From NCBI GenBank assembly GCA_040394475.1, contig JBEBSD010000060.1, forward strand, positions 1 to 38,968: a DNA stretch of 38,968 nucleotides, given 5' to 3'. The notes beneath the pieces were generated by a model. It saw only the letters and a list, made by a program, of their open reading frames with translations, ran no database searches and was not told the DNA's origin. This document shows, in pieces, positions 1 to 7,130 of this stretch. A program made the translations under genes and the position numbers. This stretch comes from JBEBSD01 sp040394475 (GTDB taxonomy: Bacteria > Bacteroidota > Bacteroidia > Cytophagales > Spirosomataceae). The number at the start of each line of letters is the position of its first letter. The first letter of the stretch is position 1.

Positions 1-269
1 AGTTTCACAGAGGGTGTTTTAACACGGAGTTTCACAGAGGGTGTTTTAACACGGACGTACACAGAGGGTTTTAACACGGAGTTTCACAGAGGGTGTTTTA
101 ACACGGAGTTTCACAGAGGGTGTTTTAACACGGAGTTTCACAGAGGGTGTTTTAACACGGAGTTTCACAGAGGGTTTTAACACGGAGTTTCACAGAGGAT
201 GTTTTGACACGGAGTTTCACAGGGGGTATTTTAACACGGAGGTTTCACGAAGGTGTGCTTTAACATAGG
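1..269. repeat. 27-bp tandem repeat array (minisatellite)
   Basis: Nine near-identical head-to-tail units run from 1 to 239, each starting AGTTTCACAGAGG and ending TTTTAACACGG. Most are 27 bp; the third (55-79) and seventh (161-185) are 25 bp. A tenth, degraded unit lies at 240-269. The window starts at a unit boundary, so the array may continue upstream. The 2-bp length changes break every reading frame, so it is not coding. It lies upstream of the glycerate kinase gene. Confidence 0.95.
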
Positions 270-480
270 AGGTTACACGGAGCTTTATATAAGTTGCCTA
301 AATCTCTGTACCTCAGTGTAGCTCCGTGTTGCTTTTCCATCTGTCACCAAAAAATAGTACCTTCGTGAAGCACTCCCTCGTGAAAACATCAGGTTTGGAG
401 GCGTTACCCAATTGTACCCTTCTCATCACCCAATTTACCTAACACCTAACACCTAAAACCTAATACCTATCAACCAACCC
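241..480. repeat. Non-coding region with inverted copies of the minisatellite motifs and an ACCTAACACCTA-type simple repeat
   Basis: No gene is visible here. TTCACGAAGGT at about 244-254 recurs in inverted form near 360-371, and the AACACGGAG core of the array recurs inverted as CTCCGTGTT at about 323-331. Positions 437-470 hold a run of CCTAACACCTAA-like units, the reverse complement of the TTAGGTGTTAGG units found at 36094-36193. The glycerate kinase promoter must lie here, but I could not identify one. Confidence 0.7.
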
Positions 481-1626
481 ATGAAAATACTGATTGCTCC
501 CGACAAATTCAGAGGGTCGCTGGAAGCCTGGGAAGTATGTGAAGCGGCCCGGAAAGGAGTTTTGGAAGCATGTCCGGAGGCTGAAGTAGTGGTTATTCCG
601 CTTGCTGATGGGGGTGAGGGAACTGCCAGGATACTTACCCGACAGGCCCAGGGGACGTTTGTCGAGGTGGTCGTGCAGGATCCGTTAGGCCGCGACAGCA
701 CCTGCCGGTACGGTATTTCCGGAGACGGGACGGTGGCCTTTATTGAAATGGCGGCCGCTTCCGGGTTGCAGCTGTTAGCGGAAGACGAAAGAAATCCGTT
801 GCGTACCACCAGTTTTGGAACCGGACAGCTGCTTTTACATGCTCTGGAGTCAGGGGTACATACCATTATCCTGGGTATCGGCGGGAGCGCTACCACCGAC
901 GGCGGGATGGGGATCGCGGCGGCTTTGGGATACCGCTTCCTGGACCGGAACGGCTGTGAACTCGCTCCAACCGGGGGAAATCTTTCGCAGGTAATGACCA
1001 TTGATCCGCAGGGGAAGCATCCGCAATTGGGGAAAACGCGTATTCTGGTGGCCTGTGATGTGACTAACCCGCTGTACGGCCCCCATGGGGCCGCTTACGT
1101 GTACGGCCCTCAAAAAGGGGCGAATGACGAGGAGGTCTGCATGCTGGACGACGGATTGCGCCATTTTGCGGAAATAGCGACCGCCGCTTTCGGCTACGAT
1201 GTCAGTGATCAGCCGGGAGCCGGGGCCGCGGGTGGAGTCGGGGCCGGCGCGCTTTGGTTTCTGAGGGCAGCGTTGCGCGAGGGTGTCCGGATTGTGATGG
1301 AACAGACCGGTTTGAACGGGCTGGTGGGGGAGATGGACCTGGTGATCACCGGAGAAGGAAAAGTAGACGAACAAACGCTCCAGGGGAAAGTGGTAAAAGG
1401 CCTGGCCGGGTTGTGCCTGGAGGCCAATGTGCCGCTGACCGTTGTATGCGGCACCCTGATGATCTCTCCGCAGGAAGCCCGGCAGGCTGGTATTGCCTAT
1501 GCCGTGTCGGCCATTACCCGTCCGCAGTCCCTGGCGGCGGCCCAGGGAGAAGCGTTTGAACGCGTCACAGAGGCCGCTTATTACCTGACCAGCCTGTTCC
1601 TGGCGGGGAAATCAAACAAACGGTAA
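481..1626 (+). CDS. glxK: Glycerate 2-kinase (GlxK/GarK family)
   Basis: ATP-dependent phosphorylation of D-glycerate, feeding glycerate into lower glycolysis; cytosolic. The 381-residue product has the usual family length. The N-terminal signature IAPDKFRGSLEA lies at residues 5-16, the LADGGEGT loop at about 41-48, the glycine-rich GIGGSATTDGGMG at 132-144, and the C-terminal TGEGKVDEQT near residue 290. The start ATG at 481 directly precedes the conserved first strand. The stop codon (1624-1626) abuts the stop codon of the convergent Nudix-type regulator with no base between them. That regulator family often controls sugar or sugar-acid genes, so a functional link is possible but inferred. 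GlxK and GarK cannot be told apart from sequence alone. Confidence 0.93.
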   Translation: MKILIAPDKFRGSLEAWEVCEAARKGVLEACPEAEVVVIPLADGGEGTARILTRQAQGTFVEVVVQDPLGRDSTCRYGISGDGTVAFIEMAAASGLQLLAEDERNPLRTTSFGTGQLLLHALESGVHTIILGIGGSATTDGGMGIAAALGYRFLDRNGCELAPTGGNLSQVMTIDPQGKHPQLGKTRILVACDVTNPLYGPHGAAYVYGPQKGANDEEVCMLDDGLRHFAEIATAAFGYDVSDQPGAGAAGGVGAGALWFLRAALREGVRIVMEQTGLNGLVGEMDLVITGEGKVDEQTLQGKVVKGLAGLCLEANVPLTVVCGTLMISPQEARQAGIAYAVSAITRPQSLAAAQGEAFERVTEAAYYLTSLFLAGKSNKR

Positions 1627-2319
1627 TCAGATACGGGTAAAATTCAGGAAGGAATTGAATTGCGACTGGTATTTTTCCGCATCAACGGTATACAGGAATG
1701 CCCCCTTCTTGGAGTGCCCCCGTTGCTTTTCGTTGAGCTTGATCAGCAATCCGGTCGACAGGATTTTCCGGCTGAAGTTCCGCTTGTCGAAGGTAGTGTC
1801 GAAGATCGCCTCATAAAGTTTCTGAAGCTGCGGAATGGTGAATTTTTCAGGAAGCAGCTCAAAGCCGATCGGGTGCTGGGATGCCTTGTACCGGAGCTTT
1901 TCAATCGCTTTCCTGATCATATCGCCATGGTCGAATAGCAAGGGCGGGAGGTCGCCAAGGGCAAACCATCTTGCTTCAAATGAGTCCGAAACCCGGTCAG
2001 TATAGTCCACTACATTGATCAGGGCAAAATAGGCGACCGAAACGGTGCGGTCGACAATGTCGCGATCGGGGTCCCCGAAGGTATACAATTGTTCGAGATA
2101 GATATTTTTCAGACCGGTAAGTTCAAACAGGATCCGGGAAGCGGCATTTTCCAGGTCTTCCCTCGGCTGCAGCCACCCTCCCATCAGCGACCAGGTAACA
2201 TTGTTTTCTTCAATACCTCTTTTGACCAGCAAGAGCTTCAGCGCTTCGCCGTCGAAACCAACTATTATTGAATCAAGCGCTACCAGGCATTTGGTTTGGG
2301 CCTGGTATTGGGTCAGCAT
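1627..2319 (-). CDS. Nudix-domain transcriptional regulator (NrtR/AraR-like), Nudix box degenerate
   Basis: About 230 residues. The N-terminal Nudix fold (about 12-145) is followed by a winged-helix-like C-terminal region (about 150-225), the architecture of NrtR and the Bacteroides AraR-type repressors. The Nudix box is present in outline, GGWLQPREDLENAASRILFE followed by LTGL. Against GX5EX7REUXEEXGU the REUXEE core reads RILFEL, so two catalytic acidic residues are missing. Loss of hydrolase activity with retention of ligand binding is typical of these regulators. I chose ATG 2319, which gives the family-typical short lead into TKCLVALDSIIVGF; a GTG at 2331 is an alternative. Its target is not visible. 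The convergent glycerate kinase and the aminotransferase upstream on the same strand are candidates. Confidence 0.82.
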   Translation of the reverse strand: MLTQYQAQTKCLVALDSIIVGFDGEALKLLLVKRGIEENNVTWSLMGGWLQPREDLENAASRILFELTGLKNIYLEQLYTFGDPDRDIVDRTVSVAYFALINVVDYTDRVSDSFEARWFALGDLPPLLFDHGDMIRKAIEKLRYKASQHPIGFELLPEKFTIPQLQKLYEAIFDTTFDKRNFSRKILSTGLLIKLNEKQRGHSKKGAFLYTVDAEKYQSQFNSFLNFTRI

Positions 2320-2383
2320 TTTATGGGTCACGGGCCTGTAATGGTTTAAGTGCTTACTAGTTTCAAAGCCGTATGTGGTGTTC

Positions 2384-3448
2384 TCATACTGTAAAATTTG
2401 TACGGAACACCTCGATACAATGTTTTAACGTGTTGATTTCAAGATCGGTAATGGCCGGGAAATTGGCGATACGGAACGTGGTGGTTTTCCAGGCGCCGTA
2501 GCCATTGCCCAGGACAATGCCCTGTTGCTGCGCGAATACTTTCAGTCCGGCGATTTGCGGGGCCGGGCCTTCGACGGTGATCACCGTGGCGGAGCGGACC
2601 GCAGGCTCAGCGACCAATGCCGGATAGCGGCTGGTTTCCAGGAAGGCGTACCAATCCTGTGCACGCTTCCGGGTGATTTCGTGGAGCATACTAATGGGGG
2701 GGATCCGGGAGACTATTTTTCCCAACAGGTAGATACCCAGGATATTGGGAGTATACGGTGTCTGGTTCTTGCGGAAATTAGCTGCCAGGAATAACAGGCT
2801 GTTGTAATGGTTCTGTTCGTTGATTTCCGCAGCTCTGGCCATGGCGCCGGGCGATAGGACCAGGACAGCCATGCCGGAAGGAAGCCCGAAACATTTCTGA
2901 ACCGAAGCAAACCAGACATCGGCCTGATGCCAGTCCAGCGCGACCCCGGCCATGGAAGAGGTGGCATCCACCGCAATCAACCCTTTGAATGCCTGGCGGC
3001 AGGCGTTTAAAGTGGTGTCGGGGAGGGCGGTGCCATTAGAGGTTTCATTATGGGTCAGACAGAGCAGGTCCGCTTCTTCATGAGGAGGGATGAAGGCTTC
3101 TGCCTGTTCATTGAGTCCATAGCCCACGGGGACGACCCGGGGTTGGAGCCGCGCGGTGTATTCCGCCCATTTCTGTCCGAAAGCGCCATTGAAAAGATGG
3201 ATACTGCGATGGCTCACCAGGGATTGCGCAACAATTTCCCAGCATTCGGTAGCCGAGGAAGTAAAATAGACCTCATACGAATCCGGGATCTGCAATTTGT
3301 ACTTTAAGGTGCTGACGGTAGCCTCCAGCAGATCCATAAAGGGCTTGCTGCGGTGGTTCATCGAAAGAAGGCCGGATTCGAAGGCCTCCTGCAGGTAGCC
3401 GGCAACTTCAGGGTAAATCTTGGAAGGGCCGGGGTAAAAAGTGATCAT
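2384..3448 (-). CDS. Class V PLP-dependent aminotransferase (SerC / alanine-glyoxylate aminotransferase-like)
   Basis: A 354-residue fold-type I PLP enzyme. It starts MITFYPGPSKIYPEV, with THNETSNGT at about 132-140, the cofactor Asp in VDATSSMAG (about D161), and the Schiff-base lysine in ASVQKCFGLPSG (about K185). These features fit phosphoserine or alanine-glyoxylate type aminotransferases; the exact substrate cannot be set from sequence. I chose ATG 3448 because it leaves a 13-bp gap to aroQ and matches the family's N-terminus. An upstream start near 3499 would overlap aroQ by 38 bp. It probably forms a transcription unit with aroQ. Phosphoserine aminotransferase is one possible identity, which would place it next to glycerate metabolism. 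Confidence 0.85.
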   Translation of the reverse strand: MITFYPGPSKIYPEVAGYLQEAFESGLLSMNHRSKPFMDLLEATVSTLKYKLQIPDSYEVYFTSSATECWEIVAQSLVSHRSIHLFNGAFGQKWAEYTARLQPRVVPVGYGLNEQAEAFIPPHEEADLLCLTHNETSNGTALPDTTLNACRQAFKGLIAVDATSSMAGVALDWHQADVWFASVQKCFGLPSGMAVLVLSPGAMARAAEINEQNHYNSLLFLAANFRKNQTPYTPNILGIYLLGKIVSRIPPISMLHEITRKRAQDWYAFLETSRYPALVAEPAVRSATVITVEGPAPQIAGLKVFAQQQGIVLGNGYGAWKTTTFRIANFPAITDLEINTLKHCIEVFRTNFTV

Positions 3449-3461
3449 AAGGATGTGTGTT

Positions 3462-3932
3462 CTACCGGAGATCGGATAAGTAGCGGATGGCAAGTTCATA
3501 TCCCATCAGCCCCAGCCCGCAGATCATGCCCTTGCAGCGGGAGGTCAGGTAACTGTGGTGTCGAAAGGCCTCCCGTGCATGAATATTTGAAATATGCACT
3601 TCCACGGCAGGAGCCGTGACAGCAGAGAGGGCGTCGGCCAATGCAACGGAAGTATGGGTAAAGCCTCCCGCATTGATGACAATGCCATTGTAGGTAAAGC
3701 CCACTTCGTGGATTTTATCGATGAGGCCGCCTTCATGGTTAGACTGGTAGTAGTCCAGGTCTAACTGCGGAAACCGGGCGGCAAGCTGTTGAAAATAGCT
3801 TTCAAACGACTGGTTTCCGTACACGCCCGGCTCTCTTTTTCCCAGCAGGTTGAGGTTGGGGCCGTTCAGAATGAGAATTTTCGGTTTTTCCACAAGATGA
3901 TTATCCGTTTCAATTAGGCGTCCAATTTGCAT
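3462..3932 (-). CDS. aroQ: Type II 3-dehydroquinate dehydratase
   Basis: Third step of the shikimate pathway: dehydration of 3-dehydroquinate to 3-dehydroshikimate, in the cytosol as a dodecamer. The flavodoxin-like type II enzyme is shown by ILILNGPNLNLLGKREPGVYG (the flexible-loop Tyr and Arg follow the NLN signature), YQSNHEGGLIDKIHE, VINAGGFTHTSVALADAL and VEVHISNIHAREAFRHHS. The start is uncertain. ATG 3932 gives 156 residues; GTG 3893 gives about 143, closer to the family norm. A partial -7 box (GATATTTG, about 3947-3954, minus strand) favours the inner GTG because ATG 3932 would leave almost no leader. It is followed 13 bp later by the aminotransferase. Confidence 0.93.
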   Translation of the reverse strand: MQIGRLIETDNHLVEKPKILILNGPNLNLLGKREPGVYGNQSFESYFQQLAARFPQLDLDYYQSNHEGGLIDKIHEVGFTYNGIVINAGGFTHTSVALADALSAVTAPAVEVHISNIHAREAFRHHSYLTSRCKGMICGLGLMGYELAIRYLSDLR

Positions 3933-4038
3933 TAATTGGCGCAAATATCATAGTGCCGGAGCCGATTACACACCGAAATCATCCGGAATAACAGGAGGAA
4001 AGGAATCGTGAACATGACTTTTTTGATTCAGATTCTCG

Positions 4039-4046
4039 TATTTTTG
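4039..4046 (+). promoter_or_regulatory. Bacteroidota -7 box upstream of the rluD-like gene
   Basis: TATTTTTG matches TAnnTTTG exactly and ends 19 bp before the ATG at 4066. No TTTG is found at the expected -33 spacing, so only the -7 element is supported. Confidence 0.4.
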
Positions 4047-4065
4047 CCTGAAATGGTTCAAACCG

Positions 4066-5103
4066 ATGACAGACGATCAACACCAGGATATTTCGGAGGA
4101 TGAGGAGGACGAGTTATTTGAGCATTACCGGCTGGTTGCAGACAAGGGCCAGGGTCCGATGCGTCTGGATAAATTCCTGAGCCAGCATGTTCCGAACGCT
4201 ACCCGGACAAAAGTGCAGGACGGGATCGCTGCCGGGGTCATTCGTGTAAACGAGCTGCCGGCGAAACCCAGCTATAAAGTAAAGCCGGGAGACGTGGTGA
4301 CGATGGCGCTGCCGCGTCCGCCGCGCGACACAGAAGTGCTGCCTGAGGACATTCCGCTGGATATTCTTTTTGAAGATGACGATTTGCTGCTGGTCAATAA
4401 ACCGGCCGGCATGGTGGTGCACCCGGCCCACGGAAACTGGACGGGGACGCTGGTAAATGCATTGGTGCACCATTTTCAGCACCTGCCTGTTTCGAGGAAC
4501 GGAGCCATCAGGCCCGGGTTGGTGCACCGGATTGATAAGGATACTTCAGGGATCCTGGTGATCGCTAAAAGCGAGTATGCCATGACCCATTTGGCCGGCC
4601 AGTTTTTCGAACATTCGATCGAGCGTACCTACGAAGCGTTGATATGGGGTGAAATGAAGGCGCCTAAGGGGACGATCACCGGGCATATCGGTCGGAGCGT
4701 GAAAGACCGGCGGGTAATGGCGGTATACCCGGACGGCTCCCAGGGAAAGCACGCCGTTACCCACTATGAAGTATTAAAATCCTTGCGGTATGTGTCGCTG
4801 GTAAGATGCAACCTGGAAACCGGCCGGACCCACCAGATACGGGCTCATTTACAGTACAAAGGGCATCCGTTGTTTAATGACGCTACTTACGGGGGAGACC
4901 GCATCCTGAGAGGGGTGACCAGCGGGCATTACAAGGCATTTGTGGAAAATTGCTACAAACTGCTGCCGCGTCAGGCGCTGCATGCCCGCTCACTGGGGTT
5001 TGTGCATCCGCGAACGGGTGAGTGGCTTCATTTCGAAACAGCACTCCCTGCCGATTTTAAAGGAGCCCTTGAGAAATGGGAAAGTTTTGTCCGGTATTCG
5101 TGA
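4066..5103 (+). CDS. rluD: 23S rRNA pseudouridine synthase, RluA/RluD family
   Basis: Isomerises uridines in 23S rRNA. The 345-residue protein has an acidic N-terminal leader (about 1-25), an S4 RNA-binding domain (about 30-90, MRLDKFLSQHVPNATRTKVQ) and a RluA-type catalytic domain (about 95-335). The motif GLVHRIDKDTSGILV carries the catalytic Asp at about D157. LETGRTHQIRAHLQYKGHPL is the other family signature. The S4 domain and length fit RluD (helix 69 uridines) better than RluA or RluC, but Bacteroidota carry several paralogues, so the exact target is inferred. It is followed 69 bp later by the GNAT gene. A small GTCAGG-CAAAA-CCTGAC hairpin lies between them at 5137-5153. Confidence 0.9.
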   Translation: MTDDQHQDISEDEEDELFEHYRLVADKGQGPMRLDKFLSQHVPNATRTKVQDGIAAGVIRVNELPAKPSYKVKPGDVVTMALPRPPRDTEVLPEDIPLDILFEDDDLLLVNKPAGMVVHPAHGNWTGTLVNALVHHFQHLPVSRNGAIRPGLVHRIDKDTSGILVIAKSEYAMTHLAGQFFEHSIERTYEALIWGEMKAPKGTITGHIGRSVKDRRVMAVYPDGSQGKHAVTHYEVLKSLRYVSLVRCNLETGRTHQIRAHLQYKGHPLFNDATYGGDRILRGVTSGHYKAFVENCYKLLPRQALHARSLGFVHPRTGEWLHFETALPADFKGALEKWESFVRYS

Positions 5104-5172
5104 GTAACACCCGTTAAATTTAATCTTTAACCAGTAGTCAGGCAAAACCTGACCGCTAAATACAACCCGTTT

Positions 5173-5616
5173 ATGAGCATTACAATTCGCAAAGGAACCC
5201 GGGATGAAATACCGGCTGTTTTTGAATTAGTAAAGGAGCTTGCCGTTTTTGAAAGAGCCCTGGCGTCGTTATCCAATACACCGGAGCGAATGGCCCGGGA
5301 TTACGACCGGGGATTATATGATTTTATAGTGGCGGATGACAACGGTGCGATCGTGGGGATTTCATTGTACTATTTCCGGTATTCCACCTGGAAAGGGAAA
5401 CGCCTCTATATGGAGGATATTATCGTGACCGAAAAGGAGCGGGGCAAGGGGATTGGAAAGCTGCTGTTTGACGGAACTGTCAGTATAGCCAAGGAAAGCG
5501 AATGTACCGGAATGATGTGGCAGGTATTGGATTGGAATACCTCTGCCGTGAGCTTCTACCGTAAATACGGGACCAGTTATGATGACGAATGGATCAATTG
5601 TAACCTGGACTTCTAA
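5173..5616 (+). CDS. GNAT-family N-acetyltransferase (diamine/spermidine acetyltransferase-like)
   Basis: A 147-residue single-domain GNAT protein. Acetyl-CoA binding motif A is visible as VTEKERGKGIGKLLFD, and the C-terminal WQVLDWNTSAVSFYRKYG matches motif B of the SSAT (spermidine/spermine acetyltransferase-like) branch. The N-terminal TRDEIPAVFELVKELAVFER is also SSAT-like. The substrate (polyamine, thialysine or another amine) cannot be fixed. It is convergent with trmD across 183 bp containing a palindromic element. Confidence 0.85.
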   Translation: MSITIRKGTRDEIPAVFELVKELAVFERALASLSNTPERMARDYDRGLYDFIVADDNGAIVGISLYYFRYSTWKGKRLYMEDIIVTEKERGKGIGKLLFDGTVSIAKESECTGMMWQVLDWNTSAVSFYRKYGTSYDDEWINCNLDF

Positions 5617-5699
5617 GTGATTTCAGGCATGAAATGTCGTAGGTTTTCACGCGGCGAACCTCTTTTGCCGTGGACGGGGTCTTAACAGTCTGCATCCGT

Positions 5700-5775
5700 G
5701 CTGATGGCTGGTCTGTGGGGATGGTCTGTGGGGACACAGACCATGGTTACGGAGATTCAGACCAGCGTCATCTAT
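5700..5775. repeat. Palindromic intergenic element (GGTCTGTG-N4-CACAGACC) between convergent genes
   Basis: ATGGTCTGTG at 5721-5730 and CACAGACCAT at 5735-5744 are perfect 10-bp arms around GGGA. A partial extra GGTCTGTG lies at 5709-5716 and a CAGACCAG at 5758-5765. It sits between the GNAT gene and trmD, which converge. The same core recurs at 21098-21159. A hairpin that ends transcription from both sides is plausible, but there is no T-tract. Confidence 0.8.
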
Positions 5776-5799
5776 GCCGAAGTATTGTTGATTGGAGCA

Positions 5800-6492
5800 T
5801 TATGTTGTGGCAGGAGGCTGGAGCAGGTCGGGCCGTTTCCGGCGGGTCAGTTCCAGTGCTGTTTCAAAACGCCAGGTTTCTATATGGGCATTGTGGCCCG
5901 AAAGGAGTACTTCAGGAACCCCGTGTCCCTCGAAGATTGCCGGACGGGTATACACCGGCGGCGCCAGTAAGTTGTCCTGAAAGGTGTCGGTCAGGGCCGA
6001 AGTTTCATCGTTGAGTACCCCCGGGATCAGCCGGATTACGGCGTCTGCCACTACTGCCGCTGCCAATTCTCCTCCCGAAAGCACATAATCCCCTATACTG
6101 ATTTCCCTGGTCACAAAAAGATCGCGGACCCGTTGGTCGACCCCTTTGTAATGTCCGCAAAGCAGGATGAGATTCTCGGCCATAGAAAGCCGGTTCGCCA
6201 CAGACTGCCTGAATGTTTCGCCGTCGGGTGCCATATAAATGACTTCATCGTAGGTGCGCTCCGACTGCAGCCGGCGAATGCAGCGTGCGATCGGTTCGAT
6301 TTGTAAAACCATTCCCGCACCACCGCCAAAGGCATAATCATCGACAGTTTTGTGCTTATTGGTGGCATCATCACGCAGGTCGTGTACGACTACCTCAGCG
6401 TGCCCCTTTTGCCGGGCCCGGTCCAATATGGAATGCGTAAAAAAGCTTTCCAGCAGTTTGGGTACGCAGGTAATGATATCAATCCGCATCAT
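5800..6492 (-). CDS. trmD: tRNA (guanine-37-N1)-methyltransferase
   Basis: S-adenosylmethionine-dependent methylation of G37 in tRNAs, which prevents +1 frameshifting. The 230-residue protein has the SPOUT trefoil-knot motifs: MRIDIITCVPKLLESFF at the start, YAFGGGAGMVLQ, ILLCGHYKGVDQRV (usually GRYEGxDERV) and DYVLSGGELAA, then a C-terminal tRNA-binding region. Its first 14 bp overlap the end of rimM, so the two are translationally linked. This is the conserved rpsP-rimM-trmD order. rplS, often next in other bacteria, does not follow here. Confidence 0.96.
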   Translation of the reverse strand: MMRIDIITCVPKLLESFFTHSILDRARQKGHAEVVVHDLRDDATNKHKTVDDYAFGGGAGMVLQIEPIARCIRRLQSERTYDEVIYMAPDGETFRQSVANRLSMAENLILLCGHYKGVDQRVRDLFVTREISIGDYVLSGGELAAAVVADAVIRLIPGVLNDETSALTDTFQDNLLAPPVYTRPAIFEGHGVPEVLLSGHNAHIETWRFETALELTRRKRPDLLQPPATT

Positions 6493-7033
6493 CGGGCTGG
6501 TTATCTTCCGAAAGGTAGACCTCCAGTAAGCCTTCCGGAAGGTTTACATACACTTCTTTTTTTTCGTGATCAGCCTTGTCTACAATACCGTCGACCACCG
6601 GGATCAGGACTTCGTGTCCCTGGTAGTCCATGGCAATCAGGTCCTGGGCATTGGGAGTATACACGGTGCGTACCGTTCCCAATGCTCCCTGTATGCGGTC
6701 GACAACTGTATAGCCGGGGAGCTGATGGTAGTAAAACTCTCCTTCTTCCAACTCGTCCAGAGTGTCTTCCGGAAGGAAAAGCGAAGAACCCACCAGGGCC
6801 TGGGCTGCCTCAATAGTAGCAATGCCCTCCAGCCTGACAATTGCTTTATTCTGTCGCTGGATATTAATGCTTTCAATGAAATAAGGAACCAGCTGGCCCT
6901 TTATAGCTATAAAAACCGACTCCATGTCTTCATAGTCTTCCGGGTAGTCTACGTCGAGAAAGATAGAGACTTCCCCTTTTAGTCCGTGCGTACGGACAAT
7001 ATAGCCTAACAGGTAACAGTCTTCCTGGGTCAT
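6479..7033 (-). CDS. rimM: Ribosome maturation factor RimM
   Basis: Assists 30S subunit maturation by binding ribosomal protein uS19 and the 16S 3' domain. The 184-residue product has the N-terminal RimM domain (YLLGYIVRTHGLKGEV, about 6-21) and a C-terminal PRC-barrel with LPGYTVVDRIQGALG and DGIVDKADHEKKEVYVNLP. ATG 7033 puts the conserved LGYIVRTHGL near residue 8, as in the family, so upstream in-frame codons were rejected. It lies 97 bp downstream of rpsP behind a strong hairpin and overlaps trmD by 14 bp. Confidence 0.95.
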   Translation of the reverse strand: MTQEDCYLLGYIVRTHGLKGEVSIFLDVDYPEDYEDMESVFIAIKGQLVPYFIESINIQRQNKAIVRLEGIATIEAAQALVGSSLFLPEDTLDELEEGEFYYHQLPGYTVVDRIQGALGTVRTVYTPNAQDLIAMDYQGHEVLIPVVDGIVDKADHEKKEVYVNLPEGLLEVYLSEDNQPDDAD

Positions 7034-7075
7034 AACATTGTTTCGGAATGGGTATCGAAAATGGAAGTTAATAAA

Positions 7076-7118
7076 AACAAACAAAGTCTGCAGGGATTTC
7101 CGGCAGACTTTGTTTGTT
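7076..7118 (-). terminator. Strong hairpin terminator/attenuator between rpsP and rimM
   Basis: Perfect 16-bp inverted arms AACAAACAAAGTCTGC (7076-7091) and its complement (7103-7118) enclose an 11-base loop. On the minus strand the second arm ends GTTTGTT and runs into TTTATT, the form of a Rho-independent terminator. It lies just after the rpsP stop codon, so it should reduce transcription of rimM-trmD relative to rpsP. Confidence 0.85.
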
Positions 7119-7130
7119 GGGATCGGAAAA

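Noticed and set aside
1..239. The 27-bp unit is nine codons long and one frame reads SFTEGVLTR, suggesting a repeat protein.
   Set aside because: Two units are 25 bp and shift the frame, and the array has no start or downstream open frame.
5137..5153. GTCAGG-CAAAA-CCTGAC hairpin between the rluD-like gene and the GNAT gene.
   Set aside because: The 6-bp stem has no T-tract after it; too weak to call a terminator or operator.
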